This document shows positions 7,955-15,273 of a stretch of 64,000 bases of DNA, piece after piece. The DNA comes from JBBRNH01 sp038230415. GTDB lineage: Bacteria > Bacteroidota > Bacteroidia > Cytophagales > Spirosomataceae. The DNA is taken from positions 1 through 64,000 of the forward strand of contig JBBRNH010000017.1 of assembly GCA_038230415.1 (NCBI GenBank), read 5' to 3'. The translations under genes were made by a program, and so were the position numbers. Every line of letters starts with the position of its first letter. Position 1 is the first letter of the stretch. The notes beneath the pieces were generated by a model. The model was not told the DNA's origin and made no database searches. It saw only the letters and a list, made by a program, of their open reading frames with translations.

Positions 7955-7995
7955 AAACACACAAAGCCGGACATTATGCCCGGCTTTGTGTGTTT
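7955..7995 (-). terminator. Intrinsic terminator of the OmpA-family gene
   Basis: Arms of 16 bp (AAACACACAAAGCCGG and its complement) enclose a 9-nt loop and end in a T-rich side on each strand. It starts 17 bp past the stop codon of the gene at 8012-9652. Confidence 0.8.
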
Positions 7996-8011
7996 ACAAA
8001 ATCCTATTGTT

Positions 8012-9652
8012 TTAATTCCGGCGACGGCGGCTTCGACCCTTGCCCTCGGTATCGTCTAAGCGGAAACCAGCCGGGTATTTCGACCGCAGATCGCTCATTG
8101 GTTCGATTTTCATCTCCACGCGCCGGTTAGCCTGGAGGCCCGGCGTTGAGTTGTTGGTCGCAATCGGGCGATATTCACCGTAGTATTCTATCGTGACGCG
8201 GCTTGGGTCGGTCAGGCCCGCCCGGATAAGGTAGCGTTTGGCGGCATCAACCCGGCGTTTAGACAGTTGCACGTTGTAGCCGTATGAGGCACGGGCATCG
8301 GTGTGGCCCGTCAGCACGAGTCGGCAGTTGGTACGGATGTTGAGCAGTTCGACCACCTTTTTCAGCGTCTCCTGCGAAGCCGGGCGAATGGTTGCCTTGT
8401 CGGTATCGAATTCGATGTTGCTGAACAGGTTTTCGCACTCCGGCGCAAACTTCGACCGCAACAGCGACGAGATAATACTGTCTAAGTTCATGGCAACCCC
8501 GGCCCCGGATACCACGCTGCCCTGTGGCGTTTGCGGCTCTTTGTCGAACAGGTCGGCTACACCATCGTTGTCGGTATCGGTGTACAGACGCGGGTCAATT
8601 GGCTTGGGCATATTGGCTTTGGCAATCGAATCGGCATCGTTCATGGTTGGGTTGTACGGGTCTTTGATGAGGTCGTTCGGCCCCGTCCAGCGCAGGTGAT
8701 AGCGGCCTTTCGCGGTATCGTACAAGCCATCTTTGCCGACCTTTATGGCATCTTTGCCGAGTTTGTAGGTCAGCGAAATACCGAAACCTACCCACTTGTC
8801 CAACTTCGAGGTGCCTTTGCGGAAGGTGAACACGTTGGCCGGGTTCGAGTTGTAGTTCGGGTCAGTTGAGCCTACGGTCATGTCTAACTTCTCGGTGTTG
8901 ACGTTGTTGAACATATAGTCAACGCCGAGGTCGAGCCGGGGAGTCAGTTCGTAATGAATGGCCGAACCAATCGGGAACACAAACTCGCGGGTCCAGACCG
9001 AACCATCGCCCTCCCATTTCCCCTGCGTAACGGAACTGTAATTTTTGCGGTCATTACTGTACCGGATGAGTTGGTTGGTTGTCAGGTCATATACCTGCGT
9101 ATCGAACCACATCAGACCGGCCCCGCCATAAACATCCCATTTCCAGCGTTTCAGCACTTTGGTACCAAAGGCTAGCGATTTGATGTTAATCTGCGCCTGA
9201 ATGGTTCCTTGCAAATACGTTGACCGGAAATAGGCGTTGTAAATCTGCTGCTTTGAACCACTCAGCTTACCTGCGTGGAAGTTTGCCGACACGCCGAAGA
9301 TATTACTGAGTTGCTTATTGAGCGACGCGCCAAACCCAAACGTTTGCGGGTCGTTGGGGCCACGTTCCGGCACGGCTTTATAAACACCATAGCTCAAATC
9401 ACCCAGAAAACGGGTCACCATGGGCGTAAATGTTACCGACCACGTGTTCATTTTTACGTCACCGTCGTAGGGCCGGTTTTTCGTCGAACCCGTTGTCGAA
9501 CTGGTCAAACCTGTTATCGAACTGGTCGGACCCGTTGTCGAACTGACGGATGTAGCCGAGGGGCCGGTGATTGTCTGCGCCCGGAGCGGATGGCTCAGCG
9601 TGGTTGCCATCAGCAGGAGCAGCAGCGAAGCGTGAATACAGTATTTCTTCAT
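8012..9652 (-). CDS. OmpA-family outer-membrane protein with barrel, calcium-type repeat and peptidoglycan-binding domain
   Basis: The 546-residue protein has a signal peptide (MKKYCIHASLLLLLMATTLS, cleavage near RAQ). A Ser/Thr linker follows, in which the heptad TSSTTGP/TSSITGL/TSSTTGS is repeated three times, encoded by 21-bp direct repeats at 9486-9548. A beta-barrel part covers about residues 70-360. A thrombospondin type-3-like stretch (DTDNDGVADLFDKEP) leads into a C-terminal OmpA domain with NIEFDTDKATIRPAS, LVLTGHTDARASYGYN and QANRRVEMKI. Such proteins tie the outer membrane to peptidoglycan. The start at MKKYC fits the signal peptide better than upstream frames that enter the RNase P RNA gene. 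Confidence 0.9.
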   Translation of the reverse strand: MKKYCIHASLLLLLMATTLSHPLRAQTITGPSATSVSSTTGPTSSITGLTSSTTGSTKNRPYDGDVKMNTWSVTFTPMVTRFLGDLSYGVYKAVPERGPNDPQTFGFGASLNKQLSNIFGVSANFHAGKLSGSKQQIYNAYFRSTYLQGTIQAQINIKSLAFGTKVLKRWKWDVYGGAGLMWFDTQVYDLTTNQLIRYSNDRKNYSSVTQGKWEGDGSVWTREFVFPIGSAIHYELTPRLDLGVDYMFNNVNTEKLDMTVGSTDPNYNSNPANVFTFRKGTSKLDKWVGFGISLTYKLGKDAIKVGKDGLYDTAKGRYHLRWTGPNDLIKDPYNPTMNDADSIAKANMPKPIDPRLYTDTDNDGVADLFDKEPQTPQGSVVSGAGVAMNLDSIISSLLRSKFAPECENLFSNIEFDTDKATIRPASQETLKKVVELLNIRTNCRLVLTGHTDARASYGYNVQLSKRRVDAAKRYLIRAGLTDPSRVTIEYYGEYRPIATNNSTPGLQANRRVEMKIEPMSDLRSKYPAGFRLDDTEGKGRSRRRRN

Positions 9653-9713
9653 ATCTAAACGGTTAAACATCAGGCGCAATTTGTTGGTAACGGATTCTCC
9701 ATCACTTCTTGGT

Positions 9714-10228
9714 ATGCCAACCCGCCCGGTACGAGCCGATAAGCCGGGTTCTGTCTGGCAAATTTCCCCAACCGGGGTCATTCACCAGCCTTATCATTTA
9801 TCTGGGATGACTGTCGCCAGCCACCTCGTTCGACCTACCCGCGCAGACATCGGTCAGTTGCCTGACCTACGGAGACGAGCAGCCCCACGTTCTGTGCATA
9901 TTTGGTCTTTCAGCCCCTAAGGTTTACCATGCCCCGCCGGTTGCCCGGCGAGCGGTAGGCTCTTACCCCACCTTTTCACCCTTACCCGATTAGTGGTCAG
10001 TGGCAAGTGATTAGTAGTTAGTTCTGGATTAGCTGATTTAAACTAACCACTAATCACTTGCCACTGACCACTAACCGGGCGGTTTATTTTCTGTTGCACT
10101 GGCTGTCGGCTACCCGTTGCCCGGTAGCCGCCTTCCCGTTAGGAAGTAGGGTTGCTCTATGCTGCCCGGACTTTCCTCCCCGGCCTGCGCCAGGGCGATA
10201 AGGTGGCCCGTACCGATTCGGTTGGCAC
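9714..10228 (-). ncRNA. rnpB: RNase P RNA (class A) with an enlarged P12 helix
   Basis: The minus strand carries the class A hallmarks in order. They are GGGGAGGAAAGTCCGGGC near the 5' end (about 10165-10182), CCAGTGCAACAGAAA, AAACCGCC before P12, GGGTAAGGGTGAAAAGGTG, GGTAAGAGCCTACCGC, and CAGAACCCGGCTTATCGG near the 3' end (about 9725-9742). Helix P1 can be drawn between GCCAACC plus CGGTACG at the 5' end (10220-10226 and nearby) and CGTACCG plus GGTTGGC at the 3' end (from 9716). The RNA is about 515 nt against roughly 350-400 for the family. The extra length is the helix at 9985-10079. Ends are estimated from P1. Confidence 0.93.
9985..10079 (-). repeat. Long inverted repeat forming the P12 helix of RNase P RNA
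   Basis: The 38-bp arms at 9985-10022 and 10042-10079 match at 36 of 38 positions and enclose a 19-nt loop. In the RNA strand both mismatches become G-U pairs, so the RNA can form a continuous 38-bp helix. The arms are built from internally similar TTAGTGG/CAGTGG/AAGTGATTAGTGG units. The place matches P12 of E. coli M1 RNA, between AAACCGCC and GGTAAGGGTGAAA. Confidence 0.88.
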
Positions 10229-10252
10229 GGCGTTTCTTACGCGCCATTGCCG

Positions 10253-10260
10253 CAAAACTA
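10253..10260 (-). promoter_or_regulatory. Bacteroidota -7 promoter box before rnpB
   Basis: The minus strand reads TAGTTTTG, an exact TAnnTTTG match. It predicts a transcription start near 10246, about 20 nt before the P1 helix. Confidence 0.6.
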
Positions 10261-10348
10261 TGAAGACTTCGTTTTTATAAAAACCAATAGGCAATAAAAT
10301 TAGTGTGTTGACCCTAAAAAGTCTTTATCGGTCTATATATGACCCCAA

Positions 10349-11764
10349 TTATTGTAATCCGTCAACCTTTACCGTTACCCGGCCTTTGGCATATACAACG
10401 GCCAGCAACGCGGTCGGAGTGAGGTAAACCTGGTCGGGCCGGACCTCGTCAAGCACCCCGTTGAGCATAACGCCGGTAGCGATTTGATTGTTTTTAAGCT
10501 GGTTCTGTACCGATTGGTGCAATTCGTTGAGTTGCGGCCCAACCGGAATCGTCAACTGTTTCTGGAGCAGGTTGGCAAACGTGCCGTGCAGGAGCCAGTT
10601 GGCAGTGCGTTGCAGCAGGTTTTTGGTGTCGAAATCATATTCCAGTTCTTTGAGTGAAATCGTTTTGTGTTCGCCATCGTAATACGGCTGACCGCGCAGA
10701 TAGACATTGCCGGTGATGGAGCCAGATAGGCCAGCCTTTATAATCAGTTTGTCATTCTGACCGTAGAGGTCGATATCGGTAATAGTCACGCTGTATTTGT
10801 TGCCGCTGAATGCAAACGTTTTGCCAACAAAGGCGCGGGCGGCCAACTGTGCGGCTTCGGGATAACTGATTTCACTCAACAAGCCAACCTGAAAATCGGT
10901 ATTGGTCAACTGCGGCACCACCGTTAAATCGGGCAGCGAAACAGCGGGTTTGATGACTGGTTTGGCCCCAATAGTGGTAATGGTGTATCCCTCGATGCCG
11001 ATACTGGCCCGAATCACGTTGCCCTCGAATCGCAGGGGCGTAATAACGATGCGCTGCGGAGACACCAGCAGCCACGTTTTATACGCATCAGACAGCAGAT
11101 AGGGTTGCCGAATGGTATTCCAGGCTTGCAGCACGGGTGTGCGGAGGTCAACGTCCCGGCGCACCTGCCGGTCGAGGGTGGTGGTGATGCCACCGAGGTT
11201 TTTGTCAATCATCCTGCCCACAAATCCGGCAATCGGAATCTGAATCCCGGCGATGCTAAAGGCGGGTTTCTTGATCCAGTCGTAGCCATCGGCGCGGGTC
11301 TGGGTGCTTACCGACCAGTCGGGGTCCATCGAAAATCGGCTCGAAAAACGCAGGTTCAGTTCAAATTCAGTATCGGCGGTCTGCCGGAATCCGAGAATTT
11401 TAACCCCTGCCCTGACCCAGATTTTGAGCGGCACCACAAACTGAAACAGGCTGTCTTTTGCCGAGACGGTGATCGGTTCGCGTTTCCAGACTTTGGTCAT
11501 CAGGTTGTCTCCGCCGTTGTTGTCTAAGTCGTTATCTTCGTAAATCAGCCCGTTGACCTGAGCATTTAGCTGCCGTTCAACGTCGCGCAGGGCGATGCTC
11601 ACCGGCACGTTGACGGTGGAGCGGTACTTCTCGTTGCGAACGTCCATCTCGGTCATGGTATAGGCAGCTTTGGGGGCATTGGGCGCAAGGCGGACAGTGG
11701 TGCCGGGCTGGCACGCCGAAAAAGTAATCAGTACCCCCCAAACCCATTGATACTTAGGAAGCAT
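10349..11764 (-). CDS. DUF4403-family lipoprotein
   Basis: The 471-residue protein starts with MLPKYQWVWGVLITFSACQPG, a lipoprotein signal with the acylated Cys at residue 18. The rest fits the DUF4403 family, recognised from the N-terminal STVNVPVSIALRDVERQLN block, the central DIDLYGQNDKLIIKAGLSGSITG, and the C-terminal RGQPYYDGEHKTI. Repeated amphipathic strands suggest a lipid-binding or barrel-like fold, but the function is not known. Its ATG overlaps the TAA of the retropepsin-like gene (TAATG at 11762-11766), so it is translationally coupled as the last gene of a four-gene operon. Confidence 0.82.
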   Translation of the reverse strand: MLPKYQWVWGVLITFSACQPGTTVRLAPNAPKAAYTMTEMDVRNEKYRSTVNVPVSIALRDVERQLNAQVNGLIYEDNDLDNNGGDNLMTKVWKREPITVSAKDSLFQFVVPLKIWVRAGVKILGFRQTADTEFELNLRFSSRFSMDPDWSVSTQTRADGYDWIKKPAFSIAGIQIPIAGFVGRMIDKNLGGITTTLDRQVRRDVDLRTPVLQAWNTIRQPYLLSDAYKTWLLVSPQRIVITPLRFEGNVIRASIGIEGYTITTIGAKPVIKPAVSLPDLTVVPQLTNTDFQVGLLSEISYPEAAQLAARAFVGKTFAFSGNKYSVTITDIDLYGQNDKLIIKAGLSGSITGNVYLRGQPYYDGEHKTISLKELEYDFDTKNLLQRTANWLLHGTFANLLQKQLTIPVGPQLNELHQSVQNQLKNNQIATGVMLNGVLDEVRPDQVYLTPTALLAVVYAKGRVTVKVDGLQ

Positions 11765-12129
11765 TATTGTAGGGTTATCTCAAAAGAGTTGAAATTGATG
11801 TTGACTTCTGTCCCTTTGAAAAAATCCAGGCCAAGAACACCATCTATATCCAGAATAACATTGTTTGCGATGAAATCGCAAGAAGCGATCTCTACTTGTC
11901 GAACGGTTCTGCCCAATGCGGTCAACGCTGGCACGAGAAAAATATAGGCCACGATTTTGCCTTTAGCTGTCTCAAAATCAACCATACGCACGACTTGACT
12001 TACCGTATAGCCGTTCATGAGCATGACCGTAAAGTCAATTACGGTGTGTGTTGCGCCGGTATCCAATGCCAGCGTAAAATTCAGACCGACCGATCTGAGC
12101 ATCAACCTGAATAAGACTGTCCTCGTCAT
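11764..12129 (-). CDS. Retropepsin-like aspartic protease, frame broken near the 5' end
   Basis: The 121-residue frame contains LALDTGATHTVID, the clan AA aspartic protease motif (D-T-G), and a second block DIDGVLGLDFF, as in single-domain retropepsin-like proteins of bacteria. The true start is probably the ATG at 12154, which overlaps the TGA of the preceding gene as ATGA. That frame gives MNTFRFTLNDEDSLIQVDAQIG and then stops at 12035. Removing one copy of the tandem ACCG at 12085-12092 joins it exactly to LNFTLALDTGA. Either the gene is a recent frameshift mutant, or translation restarts at 12129, or the assembly is wrong at this site. Confidence 0.7.
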   Translation of the reverse strand: MTRTVLFRLMLRSVGLNFTLALDTGATHTVIDFTVMLMNGYTVSQVVRMVDFETAKGKIVAYIFLVPALTALGRTVRQVEIASCDFIANNVILDIDGVLGLDFFKGTEVNINFNSFEITLQ

Positions 12130-12150
12130 TGAGCGTGAACCTAAACGTAT

Positions 12151-12405
12151 TCATAGCCAAATTCGACGATTTTTGGGCATTTCACCCGTATAGACACATG
12201 TGAAGCGTTCGACTTGCTGCGTAAATTCCTGGGCTTTGTCAGCGATTTCCCGCTTGTTTTTGCTACTATACAAAACAGTACCGCTCACTAACTTGCTCAC
12301 TACCGAACCAAGTACGGTAGGATCACCCAAATCGGGGTTACCTACTAAGACCCATTGATCAGGGTAAGTTGCCCGAATCTGCCCAATTGTCAGTGTCTCT
12401 TTCAT
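12151..12405 (-). CDS. Conserved-looking small protein of unknown function, 84 residues
   Basis: The product begins MKETLTIGQIRATYPDQWVLVGNPDLGDP and ends with FTCVYTGEMPKNRRIWL. No family was recognised. The layout suggests a small soluble alpha/beta protein. It lies between the Smr gene and the retropepsin-like gene with a 4-bp ATGA overlap at its end, so it is likely made together with the protease-like protein and may be its partner. A GTG at 12438 overlapping the Smr stop could add 11 residues; the ATG was preferred because the sequence from it looks more structured. Confidence 0.65.
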   Translation of the reverse strand: MKETLTIGQIRATYPDQWVLVGNPDLGDPTVLGSVVSKLVSGTVLYSSKNKREIADKAQEFTQQVERFTCVYTGEMPKNRRIWL

Positions 12406-12434
12406 GATTGAATGCTGTTCAAAATCCCCGGCCT

Positions 12435-13436
12435 TCACTTAATCGTAACCTTGGTGGCACCATAGCCGAATTTCTGTTTTTGGGCATCCTCAAAAAAACG
12501 GACGTGCGGGTGTTTACCAAGCCGTCGGTGCAGTTCGTCGCGGAGTTTGCCGCTGCCCGCGCCGTGAATAAACGTGATGTCGCCCATGCCGGTAGCGATG
12601 GCGTTTTCTAATATTTTATCGAATGTTTTTAGCTGAAAATCAAGGAGTTCGCTCGTTAATCGGTTGCCCGGCCCGGCAGGTAACAGAGCTTCGATGTGCA
12701 GGTCAATCACCGACGATGGGCGTTCAAACGAGAGTGCGGGCGTGGGATTTTCGTTCTTGGGTTTCAGCATCTCCTGTTTCAACTGCTCCGGCGAAATGGT
12801 TTTGGGCCGGGGCACAGCCGGGGCCGCTGGCGTGGGTTCTTTGGTGTCGCTGTCGAGTTGGTAGAGGTGGCCGGGTTTGTTTAAGACCGGCACCGTGGCT
12901 TTGTGGTTATAGAACGTTTGCGCCCTGACTTTCACCCGGTGCAGCAACGGCGACCGCCCGGCCACGTTACCCCGCCGAAACCACAACGCCTGCATCAGAA
13001 ACGTGGGCCAGTTGTCGAGCGTGGCAAACGAATAATACTCGTTGAGTTTGATTTCCGATTTTGGTCGCAACACGCCAACCAGCAAACCACTCAAGACTGA
13101 GCCACGCTCTTCATACACTGTGAAGGGCAGTTCCCAGTCGGTGTTGTTAATGAGATAAGTGGCTAACTCCTTGTCATTCTGGGCGATAAAGGCCAGATAC
13201 ACGCCCTGATTCGACAGCACGGCGGGCATAACGAGCCGTTGCTGATCGGTGATGCGTTCGCGCCGGGGCAGCAGTCGCTCGGCTTCCAACGGCGACACCA
13301 GCACCAATTCTGACCGCATAACTGGGATTTTGAACCCGTCTTCGATTTCGATTTCGACTAAGTTGCCCGGCATAAAGGCCGTAATAACGCCCTCTTCTTT
13401 GGCCCGGAGCATCCGTACTTTATCGCCAATGTTCAT
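12435..13436 (-). CDS. DUF2027 and Smr-domain protein
   Basis: The 333-residue protein begins with a small barrel-like domain (MNIGDKVRMLRAKEEGVITAF, EIEDGFKIPVMRSELV), followed by a DUF2027-type middle region. After a Pro/Lys linker (about 205-240) comes a C-terminal Smr domain with VIDLHIEALL and GMGDITFIHGAGSGKLRDELHRRL. Smr domains of the MutS2 type bind or nick nucleic acid; the DLH and HGxGxGxLR motifs are both present. It is the first gene of a four-gene operon, with a promoter box at 13497-13504. Confidence 0.85.
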   Translation of the reverse strand: MNIGDKVRMLRAKEEGVITAFMPGNLVEIEIEDGFKIPVMRSELVLVSPLEAERLLPRRERITDQQRLVMPAVLSNQGVYLAFIAQNDKELATYLINNTDWELPFTVYEERGSVLSGLLVGVLRPKSEIKLNEYYSFATLDNWPTFLMQALWFRRGNVAGRSPLLHRVKVRAQTFYNHKATVPVLNKPGHLYQLDSDTKEPTPAAPAVPRPKTISPEQLKQEMLKPKNENPTPALSFERPSSVIDLHIEALLPAGPGNRLTSELLDFQLKTFDKILENAIATGMGDITFIHGAGSGKLRDELHRRLGKHPHVRFFEDAQKQKFGYGATKVTIK

Positions 13437-13496
13437 GGTCTTGTCAGGAGAAACAACGGCTCATGCAGGGGTGCAGAGACGCAACAGGTTGTCTGG

Positions 13497-13504
13497 CAAA
13501 GATA
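13497..13504 (-). promoter_or_regulatory. Bacteroidota -7 promoter box of the Smr operon
   Basis: The minus strand reads TATCTTTG, an exact TAnnTTTG match 61 bp before the Smr gene start. Confidence 0.5.
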
Positions 13505-13607
13505 CCACCAGTTCGCAGACAAAAGCGGCCGGGTTGTATCCGCAAAACCAACGCGCTATTTCCGCCTTTGCGTACTACTGACTAAACCAGCAATAATCAG
13601 ACTAAAA

Positions 13608-13625
13608 ATACGGCAAATGCCGTAT
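13608..13625 (+). promoter_or_regulatory. 18-bp palindrome upstream of the Asp-box lipoprotein gene
   Basis: ATACGGCA-AA-TGCCGTAT is a perfect inverted repeat, 67 bp before the start at 13692. ACCTTTG at 13647-13653 is a near match to the -7 box, so the palindrome would sit just upstream of the polymerase footprint, as an activator or repressor site might. Confidence 0.35.
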
Positions 13626-13691
13626 GGGTGGTTCGTGGGCAGGCCGGACCTTTGCGGCATCACTAAACCGCGTGGAAGCCACCTTTACCCA

Positions 13692-15095
13692 ATGCACAAC
13701 CAATACAGCCGCCTGGCAACCTGGATGCGTTCGCTTTGCTTCGTTTGCTTGGCACTCTGCCTGCAACACTGCCACTCCAATACCGATCCGCAGCCGACAG
13801 GATCGGTAGCCGATAAAAAGATTTCGCAGTTCGAGCAGGCGGGCTACAGCGATTTCCTGATTGACAAAGCCGGTGCGTATCACGTCGTTTTTCAGGAAAG
13901 CCCCGACATTGGCAAGCCCGTCTTTATCTATTACAGCACCTCCACCGATCAGGGCGGTAGCTGGAGCAAACCCGTCAACATCAGTAACGACAATACCGGC
14001 AATGGGTCGGGCTACGCCCGCATTTTGCAGGATGGCTCCGGCACCCTCTACGCCATCTGGAAACGCTACGGTACGGTACAGTATCTGCAACGGGAAGCCT
14101 ATCTGGATGGGCCGGGCGGTCATGATCTGGGTACGATCTCGTATAGCGTACTGAACGGTGGCACCTGGAGCCAGCCGATCCGCATCAGCGAAACCGAGGC
14201 AACGCAGGATACCTGGTTTGCTACGCTGACACCGCAAGGTAAAGTAGCCGTGTGCTGGGCGCAACTCGGCCCGGCAGCCCAGAAAGAAAGCTACGGTGGG
14301 TATTGGTGGTATTGCGATTACATTCGGAATGCAGTGCTGACTGGCACGGGCAAACCCACGATTTATGACCTGACTACTCCCTGGGTAAAAAAGACGCAGT
14401 ATGAGCAAATGCCCCGGCAGGGCATCGAAAATCTGGGCGGTTATGTTGATGCATCCGGTACCATCCACTTAACCTTCGAAAACCAATCGGCAGACGGAGT
14501 GGATCAGGTGGTTTACTTCAACGGGAAGACTACCCAGGTCGCCTACAGCTATCCCAAGTACACGAAAGGCAATTCGTTCCGCAATCCGGCCAAACTGCTC
14601 ATTGACGAAAAAGGCGTTGACCACCTTATTTTTCTGCCCCCCTCATCCACCCTCGAAAGCGAGCAGGTCTGGGACATCAACCTGGCCTCTGGGCAGAAAA
14701 CGATCATTTTTAATTTTGGGGTACCTGGGTCAAAAATTAGTGGGTTTCAGGCCACCCAAGGGCCAAACGGACAAATGGGTGTGGTGGTAGAAGCCAACCC
14801 CAAGCGGTTACAGAACACCGAAGCCTACGGCTGCTTTTACCAGAACGGTATCTGGCAATTTGGCGGTCTCACCAGCAATGCCCTGAAAGACGATTTCAAA
14901 GCGACGGAAGTGAAAAATTACTATGGGTCGGCCTATTTTGCGTCAACTACGAGTTACCGTAGTTCATTTGGCAGCATAGCCTGGGATGCGGCAGGGCGCA
15001 AAAGCATGACCATGACTTTAGCCGCTGACTGGATCGGCACGGGCGGGTATAGTACCAGCAGCCCCTCTATCGTTTATGTCCCCATTGATCGGTAG
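13692..15095 (+). CDS. Secreted lipoprotein with a sialidase-type Asp-box (BNR-like) fold, function unknown
   Basis: The product is about 467 residues. The start MHNQYSRLATWMRSLCFVCL gives a lipoprotein signal with lipobox LQHC; a start at the next Met (13725) is equally possible. STDQGGSWSKPV matches the Asp-box S-x-D-x-G-x-x-W of BNR/sialidase propellers, and further blades are suggested by repeated aromatic-rich strands such as NGGTWSQPIRIS. No catalytic Arg triad could be assigned, so a sialidase activity is not claimed. Carbohydrate binding or another propeller role at the cell surface is possible. Confidence 0.65.
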   Translation: MHNQYSRLATWMRSLCFVCLALCLQHCHSNTDPQPTGSVADKKISQFEQAGYSDFLIDKAGAYHVVFQESPDIGKPVFIYYSTSTDQGGSWSKPVNISNDNTGNGSGYARILQDGSGTLYAIWKRYGTVQYLQREAYLDGPGGHDLGTISYSVLNGGTWSQPIRISETEATQDTWFATLTPQGKVAVCWAQLGPAAQKESYGGYWWYCDYIRNAVLTGTGKPTIYDLTTPWVKKTQYEQMPRQGIENLGGYVDASGTIHLTFENQSADGVDQVVYFNGKTTQVAYSYPKYTKGNSFRNPAKLLIDEKGVDHLIFLPPSSTLESEQVWDINLASGQKTIIFNFGVPGSKISGFQATQGPNGQMGVVVEANPKRLQNTEAYGCFYQNGIWQFGGLTSNALKDDFKATEVKNYYGSAYFASTTSYRSSFGSIAWDAAGRKSMTMTLAADWIGTGGYSTSSPSIVYVPIDR

Positions 15096-15138
15096 CGTAT
15101 TAGCTCACTAACGGCTGTTACGTATGGCACCGCCCAAC

Positions 15139-15168
15139 GCGGTTCGTTTGCCATTCTAAACGAACCGC
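15139..15168 (+). terminator. Hairpin after the Asp-box lipoprotein gene, possible terminator
   Basis: An 11-bp stem (GCGGTTCGTTT and AAACGAACCGC) encloses an 8-nt loop 44 bp after the stop codon. There is no clear U-tract after it, so termination is uncertain. Confidence 0.45.
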
Positions 15169-15273
15169 CGTTTGCTAAATACGCAGCAGACGATGCGGGA
15201 AAGCGCGTTAGTTTTCGGTTGTTTGCCCATTGTTTGTGAATCTTAGTCAATACCCTCAACCATAACCAACTAT

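Noticed and set aside
9653..9781. Longer start for the OmpA-family protein.
   Set aside because: The extension lacks a signal peptide and overlaps the RNase P RNA gene; MKKYCIH starts a normal signal.
13602..14468. A 288-codon reverse-strand frame opposite the Asp-box lipoprotein gene.
   Set aside because: No domain is recognisable, and the plus-strand gene has a signal sequence and an Asp-box.
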